Shown one piece after another: positions 12,990-24,460 of a DNA stretch of 64,000 nt; the stretch's first letter is position 1; each line of letters starts with the position of its first letter. The stretch is taken from positions 620,001 to 684,000 of the forward strand of contig VXBP01000410.1 of NCBI GenBank assembly GCA_013400115.1, written 5' to 3'. The DNA comes from Rhinopomastus cyanomelas (Eukaryota > Chordata > Aves > Bucerotiformes > Rhinopomastidae). The translations under genes were made by a program, and so were the position numbers. The notes under the pieces are model-generated. The model was not told the origin of the DNA. It saw only the letters and a list, made by a program, of their open reading frames with translations, and made no database searches.

Positions 12990-13560
12990 AGGGCAGCTGT
13001 GCTTTCAGCAGGCAACACATCGTTCTAAATTCGGGGTGACGTTGAGTTCAACAGCACCGGCCATTTTGATGGACACAAAGAGCTCAGAGATGAATCTCAA
13101 AGTGTTAATGATGAGCCCTGGAGAATCTTTTGCCAACAAAGAGGCGGTGACTGGCAGGAGAATACCAATTGGTGAAACCGGGGCACGTTTCAGCAAATTG
13201 AGGGCGAGCAGTGGCCCAAAAGACAGAGCGCAGTGCCACCTAGTGCCCCCGGCGAAGCCGGCTGGGTCCCCCTCCCACGCGGGTGGGTGGGATTTCTGGA
13301 GAAGAAGATGCCTGACACGAGTATGAGTGTGATACCGCTACAGTCGGTGGGCTGCACCTCCCGTTAGGAGACAGCTCGGACTTCCCGAGAGAGCCCGTAA
13401 GGTCTAATAAATATTCTCCGATGGAGTGGGAGCTTCTCAAGTCCCTTTTAACTGCAGGCATATGGGGTGTCACCTGGGCAAAGTGTGTGGTGTGGTTCTG
13501 TGTCGGAGCTCTGTGTCTAACGGTTCATTTGCCGAAGGATGTCGGACACCATGAAGGCAA
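12990..13560. promoter_or_regulatory. CpG-rich block, candidate regulatory element
   Basis: By hand count there are about 26 CpG dinucleotides between 13021 and 13560, several times the density of the flanks. The block contains a near-consensus CTCF motif (13233-13246) and a GGGTGGGTGGG tract at 13281-13291. A stop-free frame of about 110 codons runs on each strand (roughly 12991-13326 on + and 13005-13338 on -), but neither translation resembles a protein I know. It could be a small CpG island, an enhancer or insulator, or an old coding exon. I favour a regulatory element. Confidence 0.45.
13233..13246 (-). promoter_or_regulatory. CTCF-like binding motif
   Basis: Read on the minus strand the site is GCACTAGGTGGCAC. 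It agrees with the vertebrate CTCF core (YCASYAGRKGGCRS) at 13 of 14 positions, the mismatch being the first base. The flanking bases give GGG before and T after, also acceptable in the extended motif. It sits inside the CpG-rich block, a common setting for CTCF sites. Occupancy cannot be seen from sequence. Confidence 0.5.
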
Positions 13561-16500
13561 ACCCCTGCACAGGGTTAACCTTCACTTGAATTCTGCAAAT
13601 TGTCCTGAAATCCAAATTGCAAAGTTGAGGTATTTATGGAAAGTTCTCGAAGTCTTTTTTCATCGACGTGATGGAGCGTATGGGGTTTTTTCAATTAAGT
13701 TTGGATGTGAAGAGAGGGTAATTCTTAGCAAAAAATGTATTGCAGCATTTTTAGTAGGGTGACATTTATACCTGGACATGCAGACCAAGGCTGCTTTTTG
13801 ATGGATTGAGTTGTCCTCTTGACTTCCCCCCCCTCCATGGTGTGTGGAGGGGACTGGAAATGACTGTCTGCTTTAATTTCTCAGATGAGTGGAATGAATC
13901 CAAACCAGCGTGTGGGATATTTTGATTTGTGTACTTATTGCTTCTATTGTATTAATCTGCTTTGAATTTTAAAATTTCACATGAATTTTCACATCAGATA
14001 GAGAGGAAACAAAATAGCTCAGCCCTGAGTGTAGTTGCTGGATTGTAATATTCATGTGATAATACTGTAGCACTTGCATAATGACAAGTCCTCTGCTTTT
14101 CAAACTCAAAGGAAATGAGACCAAACTCTAGGCATCTGATAAAAGTCTGCCAATGTGAATCTGTTTCACTAGCAATGGAGGAGTATCTCTGACATTTTGG
14201 CAATGGTTAGGGATTAGCAGCTACTGCTCTTACATTAAGGGCTCTCAGGTCCCCAAACAAGGACTAGTTTAAAAGTAAAGTAGTCAAGAAACTGAGTCTA
14301 GTGTAGTGGAGTTGGTATGCTCAGAGATGGATGTAAAAGGAAATCCTGACCAAAGACATCTTGTTTTGGCTTGTTAGTAATAGAAACTATGTGGTCTGCT
14401 GTCCTTGGAGTTTTGGAGTGTCCAATGCTTTGAAACCTGGGGGCAAAAAGGTTTGAAACATTTTCCTTTTTGGGCTTAAGTGCAGCTCAACAAAGAGACT
14501 GTTCTTTATTGTACTGTGAGCTGTGCATGAGATGCTGTGTTAAAAGAAGTAGAATTCATCTTTCTGAGGAATCTAAAGTGGTTTTGTGTAAAGAGCTCTG
14601 CCCAGGCTTTAATTTTGTTGTGAGAGCAGCGCTGAGGGTAACGCAACAAAGAGTAACTTGTGAGTACTGAAGTGCTAAGGTTGGTCTCCTGTGAGCCATG
14701 CAGTCCCACTATTTGATATCCATGTAAGCATTATTCATCAGTTTTTGTAAATCCCCAAAGCTGCTTAATCTTAGTGGTAAATGGTATTTCTAAAGAAAAA
14801 ACCCTCTTAGCTTTTTGCTCTCCTTCCACTTCAAATGTCTCTGTTGCCCTGCACAGGGGCAGAAACTATGCTGTATGATGCTGCGTGATCTCTTGGACAA
14901 CACAGCTAATGCTGACCAGCTAGTCTGAGGAAATTGTTCCTAAGTAATGAACAAATTGGAAATTATTTGTTCCAATTGTTTGGGAGATAAACAGTTAATC
15001 TAGGGGGAAAAAAGAAGGGAGCATGATAAAGTGCCCTTTGTACCCTTAGTATCAGTCTCCTTAGCTGCTTGGTTTAAAACAAACAGCTTTTAAAAGTAAA
15101 AGGAAATGGGGGAAAACTGATTCTATGATTCTATTCAAGATAGTTCAGTTTCCTTGAGTTGCTGTCTTGACTTGCTGCAAAACAGTGGGATCAGAAGAAC
15201 TTAAGACACATTAATTAATATCTCTTTCGTATTGCTTGATTTATTGAAATTCATTTTTTGTTCTTGTGACCTTTATCATTCCCTTTTTCACCTCATTTGC
15301 ATTTATCAGAGTTCTGTAGTCAAGTACAAAGTGAAAACTGCAGCACTAATCAAAAGTGATCAGATAAAATAGATGTGTATTAAATAGACCAAATGAAAGA
15401 CTCATCCATCCTGCCTTGAGTACCAGAGCCCTGATGCACTCCAGGAGTCTCCTTCCTTTCCTACGCAGTCAACCCACTGTGTGCTGCCAGCCCTTGCTCA
15501 TGGCACGTAGCTTGTGCCCTTAAAAAAAAATCACAAGTTATAGGCAGCTTCAAAGAATCAGCTGGACACCTTTTGATCTATTAGTTGGCTTATGTCTTTG
15601 AGGACTTTGACATATCCTGCAGAGTGGTGTCTGCCTCACATTACAAAACTCTACTGGAATAGCTGTATTAACAGGTGGAGAGTAGTACCAAAAGCATCTT
15701 AACTTCTTGTAATTGAAAGCTGTACCAGTGTGATGTGTGTCGTGGTAGGTAGTTTGGCAAATGAAGGCCTTTGTTGATATCATTTGTGCCTCTAGCCTTT
15801 GAGACAAATAATTCCGAGTACATTGTGTATACTTTTATAATTCATTTTCAAGTGGAAACAAGGATTCTAGAGTCTAAAACTGCGGACAGCATCTGTAAAT
15901 CATTTGAGATTAACCTGGACACTGAACTCCTACTCCAAGGTGTGTTTATAACAGTTAAATGCTAATTAAAGTAAACTTACTGTATTGTGCGATCTCAACT
16001 TCTTTTGTACTCGCTGCTGCACTGCTGCCTGGCTGAGTCCTTGCGACTGTATTTGATATGGACTGAAGCTATTGCATCTATTCCTTAGGAAATACCTGGA
16101 GCATGAGAGCTGTTGTAGTAAATTAGTTCATTACAGTATTACATGCATCAACATGCGTTTGGTCCTCACTTTTATCACCTCTGACCTGGGCTGTAACTCC
16201 TACTAACTTCCACAGGCCCTTTCCCCCTCTTGTATGTCTTTTAATTCCAATTTGAATTTTTAAGAAGCAGGCTCTGCTTTTCTCCATGGCAGTGGCTTGA
16301 CTGTTTTTCAAATGATTTTGAACTTACATCACTTCTATTAGGGCATTTTCACACGCGTGCTGAAATAGCATTGAAGTGCCAGCAGTGTTTTGCTGCTGCT
16401 GCTGTCTGTGTTGCACCTGGAAAAGCACCTTGTCTGTCACTGAAGGGCGCTGCATAAATGTGATATGGTATTATTTATTTATTGTCGTAGCACCACACTG

Positions 16501-16768
16501 ACAGGCCTCCTCCCAAATACATCAGTAACCATCCTACCTAGTCATGTTTGTCAGTCCAATTTTCTCTGTGTCGTCTCCCTGTGTGCTTTCTTTTACTTAT
16601 GGCTTGGAACATTGCTATGGCCTTTAATTATGGATGTCAGCAAGTTGTAGCAGATCTCCCTTTTGAGTAACTAAGCTATTAATTCTCGTTTTCATTTTTC
16701 AATGCGTAGTATTTTGGGTTAACCCTGGTGGGCAGGTAAGCACCACACTATCCCCCCCATTATGCAGT
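13561..16768. other. Non-coding tract, no gene seen
   Basis: No supported gene. A GATTCTATGATTCTATT word at about 15119-15137 looks like the microsatellite end of an old CR1, but there is no core tail beside it. A CTG run of four units is at about 16391-16403. The remainder is unique-looking and AT-rich. Confidence 0.55.
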
Positions 16769-16866
16769 CACAGAATCATAGAATCATTACGGATTTGAAG
16801 GGACCTCGAAAGATCATCTAGTCCAATCCACCTGCAACAGCAGGATCACCTAAATCAAGTCACACA
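16769..16866 (-). mobile_element. CR1-J-like LINE, tail-only fragment
   Basis: About 98 bases of reverse-strand CR1 3' end: the CAGAATCATAGAATCATT microsatellite, the GAAGGGACCTCGAAAGATC core and the segment up to CAAGTCACACA. It stops at a single ambiguous base (16867). The copy breaks off at the same consensus position as the one at 20243. Confidence 0.93.
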
Positions 16867-16867
16867 N
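16867..16867. other. Single ambiguous base (N)
   Basis: One N sits exactly at the 5' breakpoint of the tail-only CR1 at 16769-16866. It may mark an unresolved base call or a small assembly join. Confidence 0.95.
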
Positions 16868-19800
16868 TCATTGTAGAACTTTTCTAAATGGTACAAACTG
16901 TTAAGGAGGTGTCACAGAATCACTGAACTTTAGGAGAGATGGAGCAAGATGCCTTGCTGAATGGTACCTACATGTCACATCTTCCTGCCAAGTGATAGAG
17001 AAAGCTGTAGCTGACTGAGGCAATGCACTGTGTGCTGAACTGTGCTGCTGGTTCTGAAAGCATCTCCCGAAGAGCAGCGCGAGATGCAGTTTAGGCGACG
17101 TCCTCTGGCTTCTGTAACTGCTGTGCTGTGGTGCCCAAAGAGTGGGGACAAATTTCCGCTGCATGTCATTTGGCAAAGCTGAGACTCTGTGGGTAAAAGA
17201 AATCTTGAATTATCAGGGAATAAGCTTATTAGATTGAATACTTTTGTGAACCATTCTAAATCTAGTCACGCTAGAAATGCGTGCATTTATCTGTAAAGTG
17301 AATTGCCATTGTCTTTGCTAATTACTTCTTTAGCAAATTAAAAGGTGAGAGGACTGAATACTTACATTGACATTTTCAGTAGTGCAAGCTCATATTATCC
17401 TTATTCATGTTGATATGAATTCCCAGTTTTAAAAATGCTAAATTCCACTTTTCCCTAGTGCCTTCAGCAAAGCGTGGTGGCAGGCTGTGCTGCCGGTAAA
17501 CAAGAGTGCTGGGTTACTGGTGGGATCCCCAGTCCTCGCTCTTTCTGCAGCAGTGTTCCCGTATGGAAGAAAATGTTCCACTTAGAAGCTGCTGGCAATT
17601 AAGAATCGTACCAGAAGTTTCCAGTGCTTGAAGTGTCCTGAGAGCTTGTTCTCCTGCTTTCCACCACAGCTGAAGACTGATTGGATTGAAAAGAAAATGC
17701 ACGTTATGGACTTGGAAAGGAGCCTAAAGAAAACCTTGTTGTACTTATAAGTGAAACAGATGAGAGTGACTGTAGAATTAACTTGGTTCTCACGCCTTAA
17801 GTGTAAAGTCTTTTAGGTTTCAGAATTTGCACAAGTTCTGATCTGTGGGTAAGGAGAAGTGTAACAGCTAGATAGACAGAAATTTAAGCTGCTTAGCATT
17901 AGTTCATCTTGTTTGGTTAAGATTTATTACAACAGCCCTGCGGCCGCGAGGCAGGACCGCTGCAGTACTTGCACTGTTCTTGTTGTTTTCCATGTCTCTG
18001 AATTGACAGTTCTAGACAGAAAACAAAGGAATTAGAAAGTGGCATTTAAAAATGCCTCTGCCTTTTGCCTGTGAAATGGTGCAATGTGCACACAGTAGCC
18101 AGAAATGTACAGTATGGCTAGGTTTTAACTGACTAGTGGAGCCACATCACAGAGTCTGAGTGTCAGCAATTGATGTACACAATCTGTAGTCATCTTGGCA
18201 ACAAAACCTGTATGGGCAAATCTTGGTAATTAGTGACACCTCAGAAGTTAATTTAAACCAAGAAACCCCTGAAAATTTTCACACCACAGAGAAGAGTTTG
18301 CATCCCACAGGAGTTATGCAGCTTTTCATACACAGTCTGCCCAGTTTCAAAGTTGAACAGCAAAACTATGAATACAGAGGAGTTTTCAGCACTGGCACTG
18401 GCCCAGAACACTCTCCTGTGGCTCTGGCAATTCGTGTGGGATGCAGGGCTCCCTACTCCTCACTACTCAAAATTATCTTCCTTGGAAAAGCTGGGTGTTC
18501 CTTTGCTCTGTACTCTTAGCACAGATATATCCTCTCTGACTTCTGGAAGCAAATGCAGTAAGACAGAAAGAATCAGCTTTGATCCTTTCCCACTGGATTA
18601 CAGGATAATTTGTTTGGCCTCTGAGCGTGTGATGAATTATAGGGAAGGCACATAAGTACTTGCACTGAGAAAACCTCTCTAAGCTACTCCCTGGAATGAA
18701 AGCAGCACTCTGGTTTTCATTTGTATCCCCAGACCACTCAGATTAACCCGACAGAAAAAGCCCTCTGTGTTCAGTTAAGAGGTTTTTGTGCCTGGATGGG
18801 AGAGGAGTTGCAGGTCACCAGAGTGACAGCCTAGGTCGGCGCTGAAGTGAAGACTATTGATGCAGTATGGATTGTATAATATAACATAAAGTGTGAGTAC
18901 TGCTACTCTGCAAAGGACTTGCCTTTCTTCTTCGTGTGATTTCATAAGATTGGCACTTAGGCTTTGAGCTTTTATTTGCGCCTGTCGTGTTTGCTGAGAA
19001 GAGACTGAAAATTCAGTCAGTCTGATGCTTAAGACATCAGAATACCCACACGAAACATCATCCACTACCGCATCCTGATAGTAAAACCAGGCACTTAACC
19101 ATATTGTGAATACTCAGTGCCCTGGAACTCTCCTTTAGCTAGGAGAGTTCTCCTAACGCTGGCAGAGCTTGGAGTCAAAAACTTGCAGCCTCTCTGAGTC
19201 TCTTTTCCAGCTCTTTGTTTAAAGAGCTTTGAGCCAGTGAGCCTGGTGAGGACAAATTAATTACAATTGGTAGAGGATTTAAAACATGAAGGTGATGCAA
19301 AACAATAATGTTAGAGGCCGGATTCCCAGGTGGTCTGAACTTATGTCTGTCAGTGACTTCAATTAAGCTCTGCAAATTTCCTCAACAGTGAAGGATTTGG
19401 CTCTAGATTTTGTTATCTGTCCAGAGACCTGCTTAAGGAGCCATTGATCCAGAGAACTGCTCAAGACTGGGTGAAGATTTCTGAAGCTGGACGTCAGGAC
19501 CAGTGGTTTGGCCAATCTGTCATCATTGCTGCTGGGATTTTTCTTGCCCAGACCAAACTTTATTTCCTTTCTAATTTTTTCAGAAAAAAAAATGAAACAA
19601 TTTTGTGTTAAAGTGAACTTTGCGTTTCCTCATTTATCTAGAAATAGAAATGGGGGAAAGGACCGTGGTGGTGTCTTGCTCTGTTGTAGCTGTGCAGCAG
19701 ATTTTACAGCAAGGGTTGCAGCAGGTCAGACAGGCTGCCCCTTGCCTCAGTTCTGATGTCACTAAGGGTGCTTGGCTTACCTCGCAGGTCCAGCTGTTTG

Positions 19801-20242
19801 CCTACACCCTTCTAAAGCAGCAGTTAGAAATCTCTTTCTTGTGTATTTGTCCGTGCATGGTTATTTTGGGCTGGACTTGGAATAATTTACTAGCCCTGTA
19901 TCTGATTTCTCAGTCATTCTGGCTTGATAATTGTTGCTTCATGGGGAGGTGTGAGAGAACTGCTCTGAAGACATGTCCCCTGGTACTTGTCATTTCTGCC
20001 AAACTCCGGTCAGCAGCAGCAGCCCTAATGGAAAGTGCCCTTTTCTTCACCTTAATTTTTCCGGGTTCTTGATGTTGCTTGGTTAGCGCTGTGGTTCCAG
20101 CTGCATGTTCAGAGAGAAGGCAGAGCTGCCACTCTTGACAGTGGTTGTGGTCCAGGTGTCAGTGTCAAAGGTTGGCACTTGCAAGATGATCACATACATC
20201 TCTGAGGTCTTGAGGTGGATGTGTTTATTGTCTAGGAGGTAT
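16868..20242. other. Non-coding tract, no gene seen
   Basis: Unique-looking sequence with many short chance frames on both strands and no recognisable protein. It contains a GCGGCCGC (NotI) octamer at 17940-17947 within a short GC-rich patch, and a perfect 10-bp-stem hairpin at 19125-19150. Confidence 0.55.
19125..19150. repeat. Inverted repeat, 10-bp perfect stem with 6-nt loop
   Basis: GAACTCTCCT at 19125-19134 and AGGAGAGTTC at 19141-19150 are exact reverse complements separated by TTAGCT. The stem would form in either DNA or RNA. No T-tract or gene end suggests a particular function. Confidence 0.8.
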
Positions 20243-20337
20243 CTTGTGTGACTTGGTCTAGGTCACCCTGCTCTGGCAGGGGGATTGGACTAGATGATCT
20301 TTCGAGGTCCCTTCCAATCCCTAATGATTCTATGATT
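20243..20337 (+). mobile_element. CR1-J-like LINE, tail-only fragment
   Basis: A forward-strand CR1 3' end of about 95 bases. It runs from TGTGTGACTTGGTCTAGG through GGATTGGACTAGATGATC and CCCTTCCAATCCCTAATG to one ATTCTATG unit. Decay is low. No protein-coding part of ORF2 remains beyond the last codons. Confidence 0.94.
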
Positions 20338-23300
20338 TCCTTGTTTACTCTGCCATATAGTTCAGAAGACAGAGGAACTGCTGGGTGTAATAGACTGAAG
20401 GAGACAACCAAAGAAAGTTTCTGTGGTGTGTTGGACAACTTTGCTTTCATTTATTTGTGTCTATCCAACCAGAGTGCTGTAAGAAAGCAGTGATAAACTA
20501 TAATTGTGGAAGAAAGTGGTCCTAGGTGACATTTTTAGTCTGTAAAAACATGCACTCCTTCCAGCTTGGTGTCATTTTTGTGAGAATATCTACAACCAAG
20601 TAATAATAGCGCATCTCATTTGTCAGATAGCTGTCTGCTTCAAGATGAGAGTCCAGATGTTTACCAGAAAGCAGATGCACAAGCTGCATAAAAACAGATA
20701 AGACAGCTACATGACTCGGCGTATCAGTAAATCCTCCACGCAAAAAGAGAATTGCTGCCTTTTTTTCTCTCAAGATGTGCCATTTTCTGTTGTTTTTGAA
20801 ATCTCCCTAATTTCCTTGCCTGACAAATTTCCCAACACTTGTTTGGGGAGGGTCGGTAGTGCACTCCTGTTCAGAGCCATCTGTTTGTTTAGATACAGAC
20901 ATATTCTGTGCTGTCCCTCCTCCTTAGGTTTATTCGTTATTCGATTCCATCTATTTACACCGATGAGATGCGTATTGCTTGCAGCACGATTCATCCTTGC
21001 CTTGCTGACCTAACGTTGATACTACAGGGTGCTTTTCAACCTTTAAGTGTGGCAAACTTGAGGCACCATCTATTTTAGAAGTCCAAAGAAGTAAGTCCAG
21101 AAAGTGGAGTGACAAACGTTGCCTGTCTCAGAGATGCCAACAAGAAAGGATCCTGCTATCAAGCCTAATTAAAACCAAGTCAGAATACAACTTTTTGTAG
21201 TACAGATGAGTAGGAAAGCCAGCAACAGAAATTTCAGATAGCAGAGAAGGACTTAAAGCTGGTGGTCTTTCACCTTCACCCTAGTGATCCTCAGCTGGAT
21301 CCTTTCACTGCCTGTCTAGATGGTGGGAATAGAGAGCAGGTACAAATAAGAATCTCAGGGTGTCTGTCTTTTCTCTTGAATGTCTGGAAGGTGCAGATCC
21401 AGCTAGAAGAAGGTGAAAACTGGTTTTAACACACCTGTATCGTGTGGTCTGCCTTCCCATATGCATGGGTTTCTTCCTCCAAGCTAAAACCAACGTTACG
21501 GCTGCACTAAGAGTGAGCATTTGAAATAGTTCACAGACTGGGACCTGTAGGAACAAGCTACAGAGCACTGGGTGGTAAGAAAATGTTGAAGTTTTTTGAG
21601 GCTAGTGACATTTAGTGGCTTTTCTTGCACAGAGAGGTCCTCTGTAGTGTTGAGACTGAGGATTGCAGTCAGCTTAACTGTTAGGAACCAAGGTAGCAGG
21701 TTCTCGAGTGAAAACTGAAGAACCTGTTTTCCAAAAAAAGCCATGATGTGTTAAGGGACCTGGTATTAACAGATGCCAGGCAGGGGTTTTTGTTTCTTTG
21801 GGGTTTGGTTTGTTTTGTTTTCATTATTGCTTTTTAGTTGTTGTTGTTTTTTGAGGATTGGTCTCCTTTTGGCAAGGCTGGAGTTGGGGCTAGTGGTCAA
21901 GTTCTGGTTAGACAATGCAGAGTCCTGCGTGTAGGGGTTTGATAAAGATGCAGCGTGCTGCCTTGGATGTGGAACATATTTATTATCTTGTTTCTTAGCG
22001 TTTTGGCTGTGTCCCAGAGGATTTAATCTGTGGCTGTGTCATTATCATCGTTGTCTACATGACCCTGTTTCCTGACTGTGTAGCTTTTAGGTCATCGCTG
22101 TGATCAGAATTCTGCAGTAATTTTTTTTCCTCCATCTAAGTTCTTTAACTCCCTCCTTATCTTCTCAGTAAATAAGACTGATAACTTTATCAAAGAGCAT
22201 GATAAAAAATTTACACACCCTTATTTTACAGTCCTTTACCCTCTGTCTCAGCACTTGGCCAATTAGCAATAGATCTACTCGGGAGCATGAGTGGAGAATG
22301 AGAAAGTATTTCTAGACTTGTAATGAGACCTTGTCTTTCTGTGGTTAAAATAATTAAGCTCTTAGTCACTTCTGGCATGTCAGGGTTTCTTATTGTACTC
22401 CTGACTGATGAGTCCGAGAGAAGTGCATTTCCTGCCTATTATTTGACTAATACCATTAGTATTAACTTTTTATGTATTAAGAAAGAAAAAAACGAATGGG
22501 AACGTTGAGTGAAACTGTTGGGTAATGAAAGCAGAAGTGTTTTCTCCCGTCGTTCCCTGACACTCCTTTTGCATCCAAGAGAAGGTAATTTTCCAAAATG
22601 GTGTGTGACAAAGCTCCAGTGACCCGTCCCTAATAGATTATTAATTTATGCAGAGTCCCTCACTGGCATGGTCAAAACTGCATATACTCTGTCACCGCCT
22701 GATGGCATCGTGGCTGTGTCACGCTCTTTCAGGACTTCTTGTTGTTGCCTCTAGCACACCCTGACCGCAGCTCTCTAACCCAGTAGACCATCAGGTGCAT
22801 AACGAAAATATAAAGTTTGTTTGACAATTCTACAGGAAAGAGAAGCTTCCCTGTCTGAGGTACGTTGCGGGCTTACTTGTGGCCATGTGCTATGGCCCAT
22901 GGATAGGTTTTAAAAATGTGTAAAAATTTTCAGTGCATTATCCCTGCAGAATCCTCATTCGATCTGAGAATGAGAGAGAAAGCAGAACTTGCTCTTTTAT
23001 TAGCAATGAGAAATGGAGACTCAGCAGGACTGTAGAGACTTTTAAGCTAATTTTTAACATCTAAAGTCTACAGGGATTATTCAAGGGGGCAGTGTTCATT
23101 TATTTGTAATTTGACAGTAACATCTCAGTTTGTTAACCAAGATGGCTGGAAGCAGTGTGTGGGCAGTGGAGCTTAAAACATTCACTGATGGGAAAGGGCA
23201 AAGCCCGATTAAGGTAGCATGATACTGGTGTCTGTGATAATGGTGCCCTGTCACCCCTGCCGGCACGAATTAGGCTCCTTGAGAGTGAGAGGCAAAGATG

Positions 23301-23875
23301 CAAGTTCAGTTAGGCTTTGGGCAAGCAGGTTTTCTAGAATACAAGCAGGTTTTAGGGAATTGGGCACTTGTCTTTATCCTGAATTTAAGGAACAGTTATC
23401 TGGTAAAACCCTAAAAGGTTCTGTTGGTTTCTGCAGTGCAGAGGACTGAGGTTTTATATTCTCTGATAAAACATACCACCGACTCCTGCTTTGGAACGTG
23501 TTTTATTGCAGATTTAAGGGATGTTGTGTCCTTAAGATACAACTGTACTGTTAGTCAGTGAGCAGCTGACTAGTCTTTTGCTTTCTGATCATGGGTAGGG
23601 AAAATGTTGGAAACTCAACAGACAATAGAAGGAAAGAAAGGTGATTTCACTTCTAGTGAAATTCCTGGTCTGTGTGATCTCAGACTGTTTCATTGGAGAA
23701 AATGAGACTGTCTAAAGCCTAGTAGTTTTAAGAACTGTGAGTGGGAAATTTCTGAATACCTGAACTCTTACTAATAAACACTGTGATGCAACTGAAACCT
23801 CAAGTGAGCAGTGTGAGATCATTTATGGCTTTATAATATTTACACATTCCGTAAAGGTGTTCGTGTTCTAGGCCC
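20338..23875. other. Non-coding tract, no gene seen
   Basis: No gene supported. A G/T-rich low-complexity run is at about 21785-21857. A small cluster of CpG at about 22690-22770 is unremarkable. Frames on either strand lack recognisable domains. Confidence 0.55.
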
Positions 23876-24355
23876 TTCAGAGGGATGTGGAGCTGCTGGA
23901 GGGAGTCCAGCATAGAGCAATGAGGAAGATGAAGAGAGTGAAGCACCTCCCTTATGAGGAGAGGCTGAGGGAGCTTGGTCTCTTTAGCTTGGAGAAGAGG
24001 AGACTGAGGGGTGACCCAATTAATGTCTGTAAATATTTGAAGGGTGAGTGTCAAGGAGAATGGAGCCAGGCTAGTCATCTAGTCATCTAGTGATAGGACG
24101 AGGGGCAATGGGTGTAAGCCGGAACATAGAAGGTTCCACATCAACCTGAGAAGGAACTTCTTCACCAGGAGGGTGACAGAGCACTGGAACAGGCTGCCCA
24201 GGGGGGTTGTGAAGTCTCCTTCACTGGAGATGTTTAAGACCTGCCTGGGTGTGTTCCTGTGTGACTTGGTCTAGGTGATCCTGCTGTGGCAGGGGGATTG
24301 AACTGGATGATAATTTGAGGTCCCTTCCAATCCCTAATAATTCTATGATTCTGTG
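23876..24355 (+). mobile_element. CR1-J-like LINE, 5'-truncated
   Basis: A forward-strand copy beginning just before the codons for MELLEGVQHRA and ending in AATTCTATGATTCTGTG. The encoded protein shows the YEERLRELGLFSLEKRRLRG block of the CR1 ORF2 C-terminus at 23887-24090. The frame is then lost at a local triplication of an 8-base word (24071-24094). Downstream ORF2 residues are still legible in another frame. Its 3' end faces that of a different CR1 subfamily at 24404. Confidence 0.94.
24071..24094 (+). repeat. 8-bp tandem triplication inside CR1
   Basis: CTAGTCAT, CTAGTCAT and CTAGTGAT follow each other directly, where other copies of this family have a single CATCTAGTGAT context. The change shifts the ORF2 reading frame. 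Confidence 0.85.
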
Positions 24356-24403
24356 TTAACTCTTTTCTTTTTAAAGATCATCTTTGTACCAGAGAGCTTG
24401 TAA

Positions 24404-24460
24404 AATCATACAATGGTAGGGGTTTGCAGTGACCTCTGGAGACCATCTAATCCAACCACC
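24404..24460 (-). mobile_element. Older CR1 LINE tail (different subfamily)
   Basis: A reverse-strand fragment reading ATCATACAATGGTAGGGG, then GACCTCTGGAGACCATCTAATCCAACC. It matches the 3' tail style of the older CR1 subfamilies whose core ends TCCAACC, not TCCAATCC. Only the last 57 bases or so remain, with several mismatches. Confidence 0.75.

Noticed and set aside
15119..15137. GATTCTATGATTCTATT word as a CR1 tail
   Set aside because: No adjacent core tail sequence; too short to call an element.
17940..17947. NotI octamer as a CpG-island marker
   Set aside because: The GC-rich patch is only about 30 bases long; no island around it.
21785..21857. G/T-rich run as a structured element
   Set aside because: Simple low complexity without a period or pairing.
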